Positions 33,747 to 42,346 of a DNA stretch of 64,000 bases are shown here, in pieces. Made by a program: the position numbers and the translations under genes. The notes under the pieces were generated by a model that worked only from the letters and a program-made list of their open reading frames with translations, had not been told where the DNA came from and made no database searches. Source of the DNA: Saccharopolyspora soli (lineage in GTDB: Bacteria; Actinomycetota; Actinomycetes; Mycobacteriales; Pseudonocardiaceae); assembly GCF_022678645.1 (NCBI RefSeq), contig NZ_JALBWV010000012.1, positions 113,233-177,232 on the forward strand. Direction: 5' to 3'. The number at the start of each line of letters is the position of its first letter. Position 1 is the first letter of the stretch.

Positions 33747-36700
33747 TCAGCTCAGCTTGGCCAGCAACTCGCTCGCTTGTTGGGCGAAGGACGGATCTTC
33801 GGTGCGTGCCGCGCGGTCGAGCAGTTCGCGCGCCTGTTGCACCTCGCCGCGCTGGTAGCGGATTTCGCCGACCCGGTAGGCCGCCTCGGCGATGAGTTCC
33901 CGGTCTTCGGTGTGCGCCAAGGTGTATTCGTAGTGCCGGAGCGCGTCGGCGTGCTCCGCCCGCCAGTAGTGCATCTCCGCCAAGTGGGCGGCGGCCAACG
34001 CGGCCGTGGGGTGACCGAGGTCGATCAACGCCAGGAACCACGGTGTTGCCGCGTCGAGGTTGTTGCGGCGTTTGGCGATCACCCCGAGGTTCATCGCGGC
34101 CTTCGCGGACAGTTCCGGGTCATCGGACTCCCACGCCCGCAGGCTCCACTCGCGGGCCGCCACGTCATCGTCGGCTTGGTAGGCCATCGAGGCCAGTTCC
34201 AGCAGCGCTTCCCGCGCGTAGCGGTCCTGCGGGTCGGTTTCGATCAGCTGCAGGTAGATCTGCCGGGCCTGTTCGAGATCGCCTTCCAGGCGCAGCGATT
34301 GGGCCAACGCGTAGCTCGCCATCGGGGAGAACTGCTCGTCGTCGCTGTCCGCTGCTTCGCGGAACATCTCGATCGCCCCGGCCGTGTCGCCCTCGTCGCG
34401 CCGCTTGAGCCCGAGCATCGCCTTCATCGCGGTGCCCATCACTTCGTCCGGGCTCTGCATGAGCTCCTCGACGGCGGCCGGATCGCCGTCGCCCAGCAAC
34501 TCGATCAGCCGGTACTTCGCCAGCGCGGCCGACTGCTCGTCGCCGGTGGCCAGCACCCGTTCGTACGCCTGCCGGGCGCCCACCAGATCACCACGCCGGT
34601 GTAGCGCTTCGCCCAGTGCCAGCACTGCTTCCGGCGCGGGGTTCGGGGCACCGATCTCCACCGCGCACCGCAGGTAGACCAGCGCGACGTCGTGGTCGTC
34701 GGCTTCGATGAAACCGGTGCCGGTCTCATGGGCCCACTCCGCGACGTCGCGGTCGGGGACGACTTGGACCATTCTGCGCAAGGTGTCGGTCGCGCCGAGG
34801 TGGTCGCCGCCAGCCCGCTGTTCTTCGAGCACCACTCGGATGTTGTTCAGCGCGTCTTCGCCCAGCTCGTCGTCGGCCGCGTGCGAGGCGGTCTGGACGA
34901 AAGCCGCGACCGCGCCCGCGAGGTCGTGCTCCTCGTACCGGATCAGGCCCAGTCCGAACTCGCCGCGCGCCGCGATTCCCGGCTCGTCGCACCGGCTGAC
35001 CCGCTCGAACTCGATCCGCGCCGCATCGCGATCGCCTTGCGCGAGCAGCAGTTCGCCGAGTCGGCTGCGCGCAGCATCTGAATGTCCGGGCACGCCGAGT
35101 TCCGCGGCCTTGCCGAACCACCCGATGGCCTCGGCCGGGTTTTCGGCGCGCTCGCCGAGCAACCCCATCCCGATGATCGCCGTGTTCGGATCGGGCGACG
35201 AGGTCGCCCGGTGCAGCAGTTCCAGCGCCGGTTCCGCCGTGTCGGCGAGTTGTGTGATGCGGTGGTGCAGCGCCGCGCCGAACTGCTCGGGCGACTCGGC
35301 GGATTCCTCAGCCCGGTCCCAGATCGCGCGCGCTTCGACCGGGTCACCGGCAACGTGGTGGAGGTAGCCGAGCAGCAGACCCGCGTCCACCGCAGCGACG
35401 CCGGACCCGGTGGAGACGGCCTGCCGACAAGCGGATTTCGCGCCTTCCGGGTCGTTCAACCGGGCTAGCAGTTGCGCCAGCAGCACTCCGGCGCGGGCGA
35501 CCGCCTCCGGCACGTCCGCGCAGGCGGCGCGGCGGTACCAGACCAACGCCATCGCTTGCTCCCGCCGCCGCTCGGCGAGCTCGCCGAGGGCGATCTGCGC
35601 CTGCGGTGCGAGAGCGGGGTGCCCGTGGTCGGCGACCATCCGGAACAGCACCTGAGCATCAGGGCTGCCGTCCGCGGCCAGCGCCCGGCCGAAATCCAGG
35701 CCGAGTTGCGAACACACCTGCAGGTCGTCCCCGGACGCCCCGCCCAGGATCGGGACCGCCGCCGAGGGGTCCGTCCAGGCCGCGCACCAGAAGTCGGCGG
35801 CCCGCGCGGAGCCGAAGTGCTCACCGACGGCCGCCCGCGCGCCATCGACGTCGCCTTCCCGGATCAGCCGGAGTGCCCGCTGTTCCGCGGTTTCGGCGCC
35901 CATCTGCTGGTAGACGTACGGCGTGATGTCCGGGTCTTCGAACTCCAGCGCCCGTTCGTAGGCGGACCTCGCCCCCGCTTCGTCCCCGGCGTCCCGGAGC
36001 AGATTGCCGAGGTTCAGCGCGGCGTGCGCCTGGGCGCCGGGCACCCCGGAGGAGATCGCGCGTTCGTACGCCTCTCGCGCCGGGGCGATTTCGCCCTTGC
36101 TGGCGAGCAGAACTCCGATGTTGGCGGCGGAGTGGGCCGCCTCCGCGCGGGAGCCCACCGACTCAGCGCGGCGGAAGGCGTCGATCGCGCCGTCGATGTC
36201 GCCGCGCCCATCGCGTAAGGCGGCCAGTCGCAGCGCCGCGTCCGCGGCGTTCCCGGCACCGCTGGCGGCGACCTCGCCCAGCAACGCGTCCGCCCGGTCC
36301 AGTTCTCCCTTGCCCCGAAACAGGTCCGCGAGGCTGCACTTCGCCACCGCTGCCTCGTCGGCGTCATTGCCCTGGGCAGCTTTTTCCCAGGCTGCCGCTG
36401 CGGCGTCGACGTCGCCGCTCTCGTTGCGCAGCGCGCCGAGGAAGAGCCAGCCCTGCTGGACCTTCTCCGGGTGACCGGCCTCGACCACCAACCGCAGCGC
36501 CCAGTCGGTGAACTCGACCGAGCCTCGGCGCTGGTACCGGTGCGCCAGGCTCAGGCAGAGCTGCGTGACGGTGTAGTGGGGTTTCTCGTCGTCGACCAAC
36601 GCCAGGAAGCTGGCCCGCGCCGGTTCCAGCTCCTGCCGGATGGCGCGCATGCCGAAGGCCGCGATCGGGGCGGCGGCGGAGCTGGAGCCAGCGGCCTGGG

Positions 36701-38762
36701 TGAACAGCGCCAGCGCCGACTCCAGGTCGTCGGCCTCGACGAGTTCCTCACCGAGCAGGAACGCCGCGCGCGGCCCGAACTCCGGATGGCCGCTGGCCGC
36801 GGTCTGCCGGTAGAGGTCCAGCAGCGCGTCGTGCCGGTCCCACGTCCGGTACAGCAGGGCGAGCTTGCCGAACACCTCGCTGACCACGGCGGGATGCCGG
36901 GTGGCCATCGCGGTTTCGTACGCCGCGATGGTGCCTTCGAGATCTCCCTGGTCCAGCAGCAGATCACCGAGGTGCGCCGACGCCCACGGTCGCAGCGCCG
37001 GATGCCCTTCCTCGACGACCCGGCCGAGCAGGCGCAGACCTTCGTCGTGCCGCTGTTCCCGCAGCAGCCAGCTGGCCAGCAGGTGGCCCGCCTTCGTCCA
37101 GACGAGCCGGTTCGGCGACTCGACCAGCCTGCTCAGCACTTCCACGGCAGCCGGAACATCAGTGGTCATCAGGTGCTCGGCCTTGACCACCGAGGCCAGG
37201 TCGCGGACCTCTGGTGCGGTGTCGGTGAGGAGCTGGTCGAGCATCAGCTCGTCGTTGTTCTCCAACCGGAACAACGCCTCCAACACCGGACTCGCCGCGG
37301 GCTCGTCGAGCAGTGCGCCGCGGAACGCGCCGTCCTGCGCCAGCGATCCCTCGTCGGCGACTGCGGCCCGCCGCAGCACCTGCCTCGCCCGGTCAACGTC
37401 GCCCATGGTCGCTTCCACCAGACCGAGCGAGTTGGCCGCCATCACCGACCAGATTCGCGCGTGCATTTCGATGACCTGCTGGTAGGCGGCCCGCGCGGTG
37501 GCGAGGTCACCCACCTTCGCCGCCTCGCGAGCGCGCATCGCCAGTTGCTTCGCGTCGTCGCTGGCGGGGTCCTGCTGGGCGTCCATCACGTCCATCATGG
37601 ACAGTGCGAGTTCGGCTTGGTGGGCCACGTGCGGATCTTCGGCCTCGGCGGCCTGCCGGAAGGCCGCCACGGCGGCGTTCTGGTCGCCGTGCTCGTAGAG
37701 CAGCACGCCCATGTTGTAGGCGGCCAGCGGTGCTTTCTCCGGGTGTCCGGACTTGGCGACCTTGCCGAACGCCTCGACCGCTGCCGCGATGTCGCCGCTG
37801 TCGCGCTGCAACTCGGCCAGCACGCCGAGCGCCTCGATCGAATAGCGCGGGTGGCGGGTGTTGATGACCCGCTGGTAGGTGTCGCGGGCCTGGTCCGGCT
37901 GACCGAGCTCCCCGAGCTGCATCCCCAGGTGGATCAGCGCGTGCAGCCGGACGTCCGGGCGCGGATCGTCGGCCGCGCGCCGGAACGCCTCGGCCGCGCC
38001 CGACGGATCGGCCAGGTCCTCCAGCACACCGCCCAGCAGCACGTATCCCCAACCGAGGTGTTCGGGGTGCCCGTAGGCGATGATCCGCTCCGCCATCCGC
38101 CGGGCTCGCTCGGGATCGTCGACGTGCAGCGCGTACAGCTTCGCCGCGCCCAACGAGCCGTAGTTCGCATGCCCGCTGTCCAGCAACCGCACCAGGATCG
38201 GCTCGGCGTCGTGGTCCCGGCCCTGCTCCAGCAGCAGGCATGCCTGGTCGTAGGCGACCTGCAGGTACTCCCCGGCGGAACGCTCGCCCGGCGCGGGCAG
38301 GTCCAGTTCCGAGGCGAGCGCGACCACGCCGGGGTCGTTGCAGGCCAGCGCCCGATCGCGGGCCTCGCGGGCGCCCGCGGCGTCACCGAGCATGTGCAGC
38401 ACCTGCGCCAGCAGGGCATCGGCGCGGCCCGCCGCGTCCGGGTCGGCGCCGTCGGCGGCGATCCGCAGCACGGCCTGGGCGGCGGTCAAATCGTCGGCGT
38501 CGAACAGCAGCAGCCCGAGCGAGATCGCTGCCATCTGCGCGTAGATCGGGTGCCCGGAGTCGATCGCCCGCTGGTACATCGCGCGGGCGCCGGGCGCGTC
38601 GCCGCGCTCGTCCAGCAGCGCGGCGAGCAGGCAGGCAGCGTGCACGGCGGTGTCGAAGTCGCCGTCGTCCAGCACAGTGCGCAACTCGTACTCGGCGGCG
38701 GCGTGATCACCGTTGATCCACAGCTGTCGGGCTCGGGTGACCCGCTGCTCCCACAGTGACAT
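33747..38762 (-). CDS. Giant tetratricopeptide-repeat protein
   Basis: 1671 residues built almost entirely of TPR-like units of about 35-40 residues. A recurring phrase is GHPxxAxxAxxxLGxLLxxxGDxxxAxxAYxxAI, giving roughly forty repeats from end to end. There is no signal peptide, membrane segment, enzymatic domain or Walker motif, so it is most likely a cytoplasmic scaffold. ATG 38762 follows GGAGG. It is convergent with the DUF397 group and 256 bp from the lysozyme gene. A partnership with the nearby NTPases or with FxsT, which also has TPRs, is conceivable but unsupported. Confidence 0.93.
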   Translation of the reverse strand: MSLWEQRVTRARQLWINGDHAAAEYELRTVLDDGDFDTAVHAACLLAALLDERGDAPGARAMYQRAIDSGHPIYAQMAAISLGLLLFDADDLTAAQAVLRIAADGADPDAAGRADALLAQVLHMLGDAAGAREARDRALACNDPGVVALASELDLPAPGERSAGEYLQVAYDQACLLLEQGRDHDAEPILVRLLDSGHANYGSLGAAKLYALHVDDPERARRMAERIIAYGHPEHLGWGYVLLGGVLEDLADPSGAAEAFRRAADDPRPDVRLHALIHLGMQLGELGQPDQARDTYQRVINTRHPRYSIEALGVLAELQRDSGDIAAAVEAFGKVAKSGHPEKAPLAAYNMGVLLYEHGDQNAAVAAFRQAAEAEDPHVAHQAELALSMMDVMDAQQDPASDDAKQLAMRAREAAKVGDLATARAAYQQVIEMHARIWSVMAANSLGLVEATMGDVDRARQVLRRAAVADEGSLAQDGAFRGALLDEPAASPVLEALFRLENNDELMLDQLLTDTAPEVRDLASVVKAEHLMTTDVPAAVEVLSRLVESPNRLVWTKAGHLLASWLLREQRHDEGLRLLGRVVEEGHPALRPWASAHLGDLLLDQGDLEGTIAAYETAMATRHPAVVSEVFGKLALLYRTWDRHDALLDLYRQTAASGHPEFGPRAAFLLGEELVEADDLESALALFTQAAGSSSAAAPIAAFGMRAIRQELEPARASFLALVDDEKPHYTVTQLCLSLAHRYQRRGSVEFTDWALRLVVEAGHPEKVQQGWLFLGALRNESGDVDAAAAAWEKAAQGNDADEAAVAKCSLADLFRGKGELDRADALLGEVAASGAGNAADAALRLAALRDGRGDIDGAIDAFRRAESVGSRAEAAHSAANIGVLLASKGEIAPAREAYERAISSGVPGAQAHAALNLGNLLRDAGDEAGARSAYERALEFEDPDITPYVYQQMGAETAEQRALRLIREGDVDGARAAVGEHFGSARAADFWCAAWTDPSAAVPILGGASGDDLQVCSQLGLDFGRALAADGSPDAQVLFRMVADHGHPALAPQAQIALGELAERRREQAMALVWYRRAACADVPEAVARAGVLLAQLLARLNDPEGAKSACRQAVSTGSGVAAVDAGLLLGYLHHVAGDPVEARAIWDRAEESAESPEQFGAALHHRITQLADTAEPALELLHRATSSPDPNTAIIGMGLLGERAENPAEAIGWFGKAAELGVPGHSDAARSRLGELLLAQGDRDAARIEFERVSRCDEPGIAARGEFGLGLIRYEEHDLAGAVAAFVQTASHAADDELGEDALNNIRVVLEEQRAGGDHLGATDTLRRMVQVVPDRDVAEWAHETGTGFIEADDHDVALVYLRCAVEIGAPNPAPEAVLALGEALHRRGDLVGARQAYERVLATGDEQSAALAKYRLIELLGDGDPAAVEELMQSPDEVMGTAMKAMLGLKRRDEGDTAGAIEMFREAADSDDEQFSPMASYALAQSLRLEGDLEQARQIYLQLIETDPQDRYAREALLELASMAYQADDDVAAREWSLRAWESDDPELSAKAAMNLGVIAKRRNNLDAATPWFLALIDLGHPTAALAAAHLAEMHYWRAEHADALRHYEYTLAHTEDRELIAEAAYRVGEIRYQRGEVQQARELLDRAARTEDPSFAQQASELLAKLS

Positions 38763-38946
38763 GCCGTGCCTCCGATCAGGTGATCATCGATCGCGGCGAG
38801 AATATCGGTCCGACACCGCCAGTCGCGGCGAATCCCCATCATCGAATTCCCGACGAAGATCACCTGGTCGGGCGGCAACCTCCGGCCCGCTTCGGGCGTC
38901 CTACGGCTTCGGCCGGGTGCCAGCCGCGAGCCGTCCAAAGGGGACG

Positions 38947-38987
38947 AAAAAGAGCGGGCCGTCCGCGCCTGTGCGGACGGCCCGCTC
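38947..38987 (-). terminator. Intrinsic terminator of the lysozyme gene
   Basis: Perfect 15-bp stem (arms 38952-38966 and 38973-38987, GAGCGGGCCGTCCGC on the left) with a 6-nt loop, followed on the minus strand by five Ts (38951-38947). It lies 32 bp after the lysozyme stop. Confidence 0.9.
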
Positions 38988-39018
38988 CGGTCGAAATACC
39001 GTTGCGAACGTCAGTGGG

Positions 39019-40257
39019 TCAGCTGGCCATTTGCTTGAGCCGCTCGATGCCTTCCCGGTACTGGTTCAGGTCGGTGCTGCCGCTGATACCGGCGACCTGG
39101 CCCTGGTCGGTGTACTGCCAGAAGTCCCAGTCGTTGAAGCCGTTGGGCACCGTCGGGTTGTCCACGCCGTAGGACGCCAGCCACAGCGCGTGGCCGCCGA
39201 ACGTGTCGGTGCCGCCCATGCACTGCCGCCAGAACGACGGGTTCGCGTAGATGATCGCGTCCTTGCCGGTGCGTTCCTTGACCTTGTCGTTGAAGGTCTT
39301 GGTCCACAGGTGCATGTCGTCCACGGACAGTCCGTAGCAACCGCCACTGTTCGGGTCAACCTCCAGGTCCAGCACCGGCGGCAGGGTCTTGCCGTCGTTC
39401 TGGTAGTCGGCGAGGTTCAGGAACCGCTCGGCCTGCACCTCCGCCGAGGACGAACTCGGCCGCGCGAAGTGGTAGGCACCGGCGATCAGCCCGGCGCCCT
39501 TCGCACCGTGGTACTGCTCGCTGTAGCGGGGGTTGGAGAAGCTGGTGCCGTCGGTGGCCAGCACGAAGGTGAACTTCTTGCCGTCGGCGGCGACCTTGCT
39601 CCAGTCGATGCTGCCGTTGTGGTTGGACACGTCGATGCCCTCGGCTGGCGGACCCAGCGGTGCCTGGGGCGCGGGCTGTGCCTCGGGCGCCGGTTCCGGG
39701 GCAGCCTGCGGCTGCTGGGGCGCGGGCTGCTCAGCCGCAGGCTGCTGGGCCTGCGCCGGGGCGGCCTGTTCGGGGGTCACCTGGGCCGGGACCTGGATCG
39801 GCGCGGCCAGGGCGGCCTCGCCGACCTCGGCCTTTTCCGGGCCGGATGCGGCGCTGCCGATCACCAGGCCCACCACGCCGACCGCGGCGATGGCGGCGCC
39901 TGCCTGCATCGACCGCGTCCGCGGTGCCCGCCGCACGGATTCGGGCAGCTTGTCCTGGACCGCGGTCACGTGCGGCGCCACCCTCTCCCGGAGGCGCTGC
40001 ACCACGGGTGCGTCCTGGATGCGCCGCAGCAGTGGCGCCAGCCACTGCAGGAAGCGCTGGATCAGTGGTGCGAGCCACTCGCCGACGCGGTGCGCCGCCG
40101 GGCGCACGCGATCCACTGCCGTGCGCAGGGCCGCATCGGCTCGCAGCGCAGCGGAGCGCCACCCTCGGTCAGTCGCCTCGCGGGGGGTCGAGGCGTGATC
40201 GGTGTGTTCGGGGGATCTTTTTTGGTCGGAGGATTCGGGGTTCACGCGTCCCCACAC
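39019..40257 (-). CDS. Membrane-anchored GH25 lysozyme-like muramidase
   Basis: 412 residues. A basic/amphipathic cytoplasmic N-terminus (1-113) is followed by one membrane segment (about 117-137), then a Pro/Ala/Gln-rich extracytoplasmic spacer (about 150-205), then a GH25 domain beginning GIDVSNHNG (207-215) with the catalytic DLE at 297-299. It would cleave the MurNAc-GlcNAc bond of peptidoglycan at the outer membrane face (type II topology). GTG 40257 is taken as start; GTG 40245 is possible. A strong terminator follows. The long N-terminal cytoplasmic region before the anchor is unusual for secreted GH25 enzymes. Confidence 0.88.
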   Translation of the reverse strand: MWGRVNPESSDQKRSPEHTDHASTPREATDRGWRSAALRADAALRTAVDRVRPAAHRVGEWLAPLIQRFLQWLAPLLRRIQDAPVVQRLRERVAPHVTAVQDKLPESVRRAPRTRSMQAGAAIAAVGVVGLVIGSAASGPEKAEVGEAALAAPIQVPAQVTPEQAAPAQAQQPAAEQPAPQQPQAAPEPAPEAQPAPQAPLGPPAEGIDVSNHNGSIDWSKVAADGKKFTFVLATDGTSFSNPRYSEQYHGAKGAGLIAGAYHFARPSSSSAEVQAERFLNLADYQNDGKTLPPVLDLEVDPNSGGCYGLSVDDMHLWTKTFNDKVKERTGKDAIIYANPSFWRQCMGGTDTFGGHALWLASYGVDNPTVPNGFNDWDFWQYTDQGQVAGISGSTDLNQYREGIERLKQMAS

Positions 40258-40580
40258 TCCAGCACGGAGCGTGTACGTGCATCGCGGTTTGTACGTACGC
40301 GACTACCTAGGTTTAACCCTTTTGAGCTACATAGCCCACCCGGTCCATCACCAATAGTGACTGAAAACGGTCGACGGCAAGATCCTGGGGGCCCAGGTCA
40401 CAGCCCTGGCATCGGCCGGGTGGCCGCCCGGCGCAGCAGTGCGTGACCGATCGTTCTCGGACCGTGCGCACCGCGGAGCAATATCAACTTGATCAATGCG
40501 GCCCAGCGGTTTCTCGTCCGGTGGTAAGAACAATCTTGAGGAAGCCGTGCACCACACCTGCACTCGCGGAGCTGACATCG
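40258..40580. other. Intergenic region between lysozyme and NTPase operon
   Basis: 323 bp divergent promoter region. It contains an AT-richer stretch (about 40300-40365) likely to hold promoters, and a short palindrome CCTGGG/CCCAGG (about 40386-40399). No gene is supported; an in-frame upstream extension of the next CDS to 40443 lacks a ribosome site. Confidence 0.6.
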
Positions 40581-41414
40581 ATGGGAACGACCGTCGCGCG
40601 CCGGTCCGGGTCGCGTGCACTGGTCCTGTGGCCGGTGTTGGTGTGCGCCGCGTTCCTCCTCCTCGGGTGCGCGGACTCGGCCCGCCGGGATGCGACCAAG
40701 GTGTACTGCCTCTCCACCGCGCAGCAGGGCTCGCTGGTCGATGCGGCCGTGGCGCTCGGCCTCGCGGAGCGCACCGCAGACGCCACGTCGCTGGTGGTCA
40801 CCGGTACCACGCGCCCGCTCAAGGTCGAGGACTGGTCGAAACAGCGGCCGTCCGACTTCGACCGCGCGTGCAAGGCGCTGTCCGCACCCGCCCTCGCCGC
40901 GAACCCCTCCGGTGCGCAGGCGTTGTGGAACGTGCTGCTGCCGGTGGTCGCCGGTGCGGTGCTCACCCTGCTGACCACCACGTGGCGCGACGAGACCAGC
41001 CGAGGTCGCCTGCTGGCCGACGACCTCCGGACCGCGGCGACCGCGTTCACCAGTGCCGCCAAGGAATACCTCGGCGGCTGGACCGAACCGGGCGCACCCC
41101 GCCCGGCCGAGCAGGACGTGCGGGACCGCCGAGCGGAACTGGCCGCTCGGCTGCGCACCGTCCGCGTCCTGCATTCGCGTTGGCGGGCCCCGCGCGAAGC
41201 GCAGCAACAACTGACCGGCAACCGACTCGGCGACGAGATCGTCCAAGGCTGGACGACCATTCGAGACGACGAGCGGACCCAGCGCGCCGCGACCTTGCAC
41301 GACGAACTGTCGCAACTCGACACCACGATCAACCAGATCGCGCACGCGTTGGAACGCCCCTGGCGCCCGCATCGGCGCATGCGCCGGGCCGAGCCGAGGA
41401 AGACGGACCGATGA
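40581..41414 (+). CDS. Lipoprotein-like/membrane protein heading an NTPase operon
   Basis: 277 residues. The N-terminus has a positively charged patch and a hydrophobic core ending LLLGC (about residues 15-34), resembling a lipobox. A second hydrophobic segment (NVLLPVVAGAVLTLLTTTW) lies near the middle, followed by a charged helical C-terminal domain rich in Arg/Glu (probable coiled coil, about 140-277). The topology would place the helical domain in the cytoplasm, next to the NTPases encoded downstream. The stop overlaps the next start (ATGA). No family is recognised. Confidence 0.75.
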   Translation: MGTTVARRSGSRALVLWPVLVCAAFLLLGCADSARRDATKVYCLSTAQQGSLVDAAVALGLAERTADATSLVVTGTTRPLKVEDWSKQRPSDFDRACKALSAPALAANPSGAQALWNVLLPVVAGAVLTLLTTTWRDETSRGRLLADDLRTAATAFTSAAKEYLGGWTEPGAPRPAEQDVRDRRAELAARLRTVRVLHSRWRAPREAQQQLTGNRLGDEIVQGWTTIRDDERTQRAATLHDELSQLDTTINQIAHALERPWRPHRRMRRAEPRKTDR

Positions 41415-42346
41415 ACCCCTACCTGGTGCCGGAAACCACGGGGCGACCGCAGGCCCCGCTGTGCCCGCACGAGACGGCCGAGCACGAGAGGTACTACGTG
41501 CCGGTGGACAACACGCAGGCCGCCTTCGAGAAGTTCCAGGAGGAGATCGGCGACACCGCGAGCCTGCTGCACGAGGGACGGCTGGTGGTCGCCGCCGGCC
41601 AGCAGGGCTGCGGCAAGACCTCGCTGATCAACCGCTGCGCCGCCTGGCTCGCCGAGAACCTGCCGCACGGCGAGATCGTCTCGCTGGTCGACGAGTCATC
41701 GGCCAGCGATCCGATCGAGCACCGGCTGACGCTGGTGTACGAGTGCCTGCTCGCCGACCTCGCCAGGAGCAAGGTGCTCAGCGCCGACCAGGTCCGGGAA
41801 CTCGCCGAGCTCCGCGACCGGCTGGAACTCGGCTACCGCACGCTGAGCAACCGCCTCGACGCGCTGGACAGCGGCCTGGCGCTGATCGTCCTGCTGCCCT
41901 CGTCGGAGGATCTGGTCAAGGAGATCGAGCACTACGCGAGATTCGCCCGCCGCAAGATCCTCTTCTTCGCGGAGAGCTCCTATGTCGACTACGTCGACCG
42001 GCACTGGGCGCAGATTCGCCGGGCCTGCCGGGCAGAACCGGTGCTGCTGCGGGTCGGTCCGCTCGACGACGGCGACGGCTGGCTGTTCGCGCGGACCCGC
42101 CAGGAACTTCACCCGGATGCCGGTGTGTACCCGAAGGTGACCGAGGAGACCATGCTGCGCGTGACCACGAGTGGCTATCCGACGTCGATCGGTCAGCTGC
42201 AAACGCTGCTCTACGGGGTGTACGAGGATTTGCGACGCCGGTCACCGGAGGAACTCGCGTTACGCTCGCCGGAGTTGAGCTACGAGGAGATCACCGACTA
42301 CTTCTTCCGGCTGATGCGGACGCCAGGCGAGGACACGACGCGATGA
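41411..42346 (+). CDS. P-loop ATPase (AAA/ORC-like), second gene of NTPase operon
   Basis: 311 residues. Walker A is GQQGCGKTS (63-71). LALIVLLPSSEDLVKEIEHY (about 157-176) and KILFFAESSY suggest the Walker B and sensor strands, though Walker B is atypical, with no DE pair after the hydrophobic strand. The N-terminal YYVPVDNTQAAFEKFQ is typical of actinobacterial conflict-type ATPases. ATG overlaps the previous stop and the 3' end overlaps the next ATPase (both ATGA), implying stoichiometric production of a three-protein assembly. Confidence 0.82.
   Translation: MNPYLVPETTGRPQAPLCPHETAEHERYYVPVDNTQAAFEKFQEEIGDTASLLHEGRLVVAAGQQGCGKTSLINRCAAWLAENLPHGEIVSLVDESSASDPIEHRLTLVYECLLADLARSKVLSADQVRELAELRDRLELGYRTLSNRLDALDSGLALIVLLPSSEDLVKEIEHYARFARRKILFFAESSYVDYVDRHWAQIRRACRAEPVLLRVGPLDDGDGWLFARTRQELHPDAGVYPKVTEETMLRVTTSGYPTSIGQLQTLLYGVYEDLRRRSPEELALRSPELSYEEITDYFFRLMRTPGEDTTR

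Noticed and set aside
36471..38759. 762-codon plus-strand frame opposite the TPR gene
   Set aside because: Mirror of repeated TPR codons; no ribosome site or family signature.
38763..38946. Possible small gene upstream of the TPR gene
   Set aside because: Frames here lack a ribosome site and are explained by the TPR promoter region.
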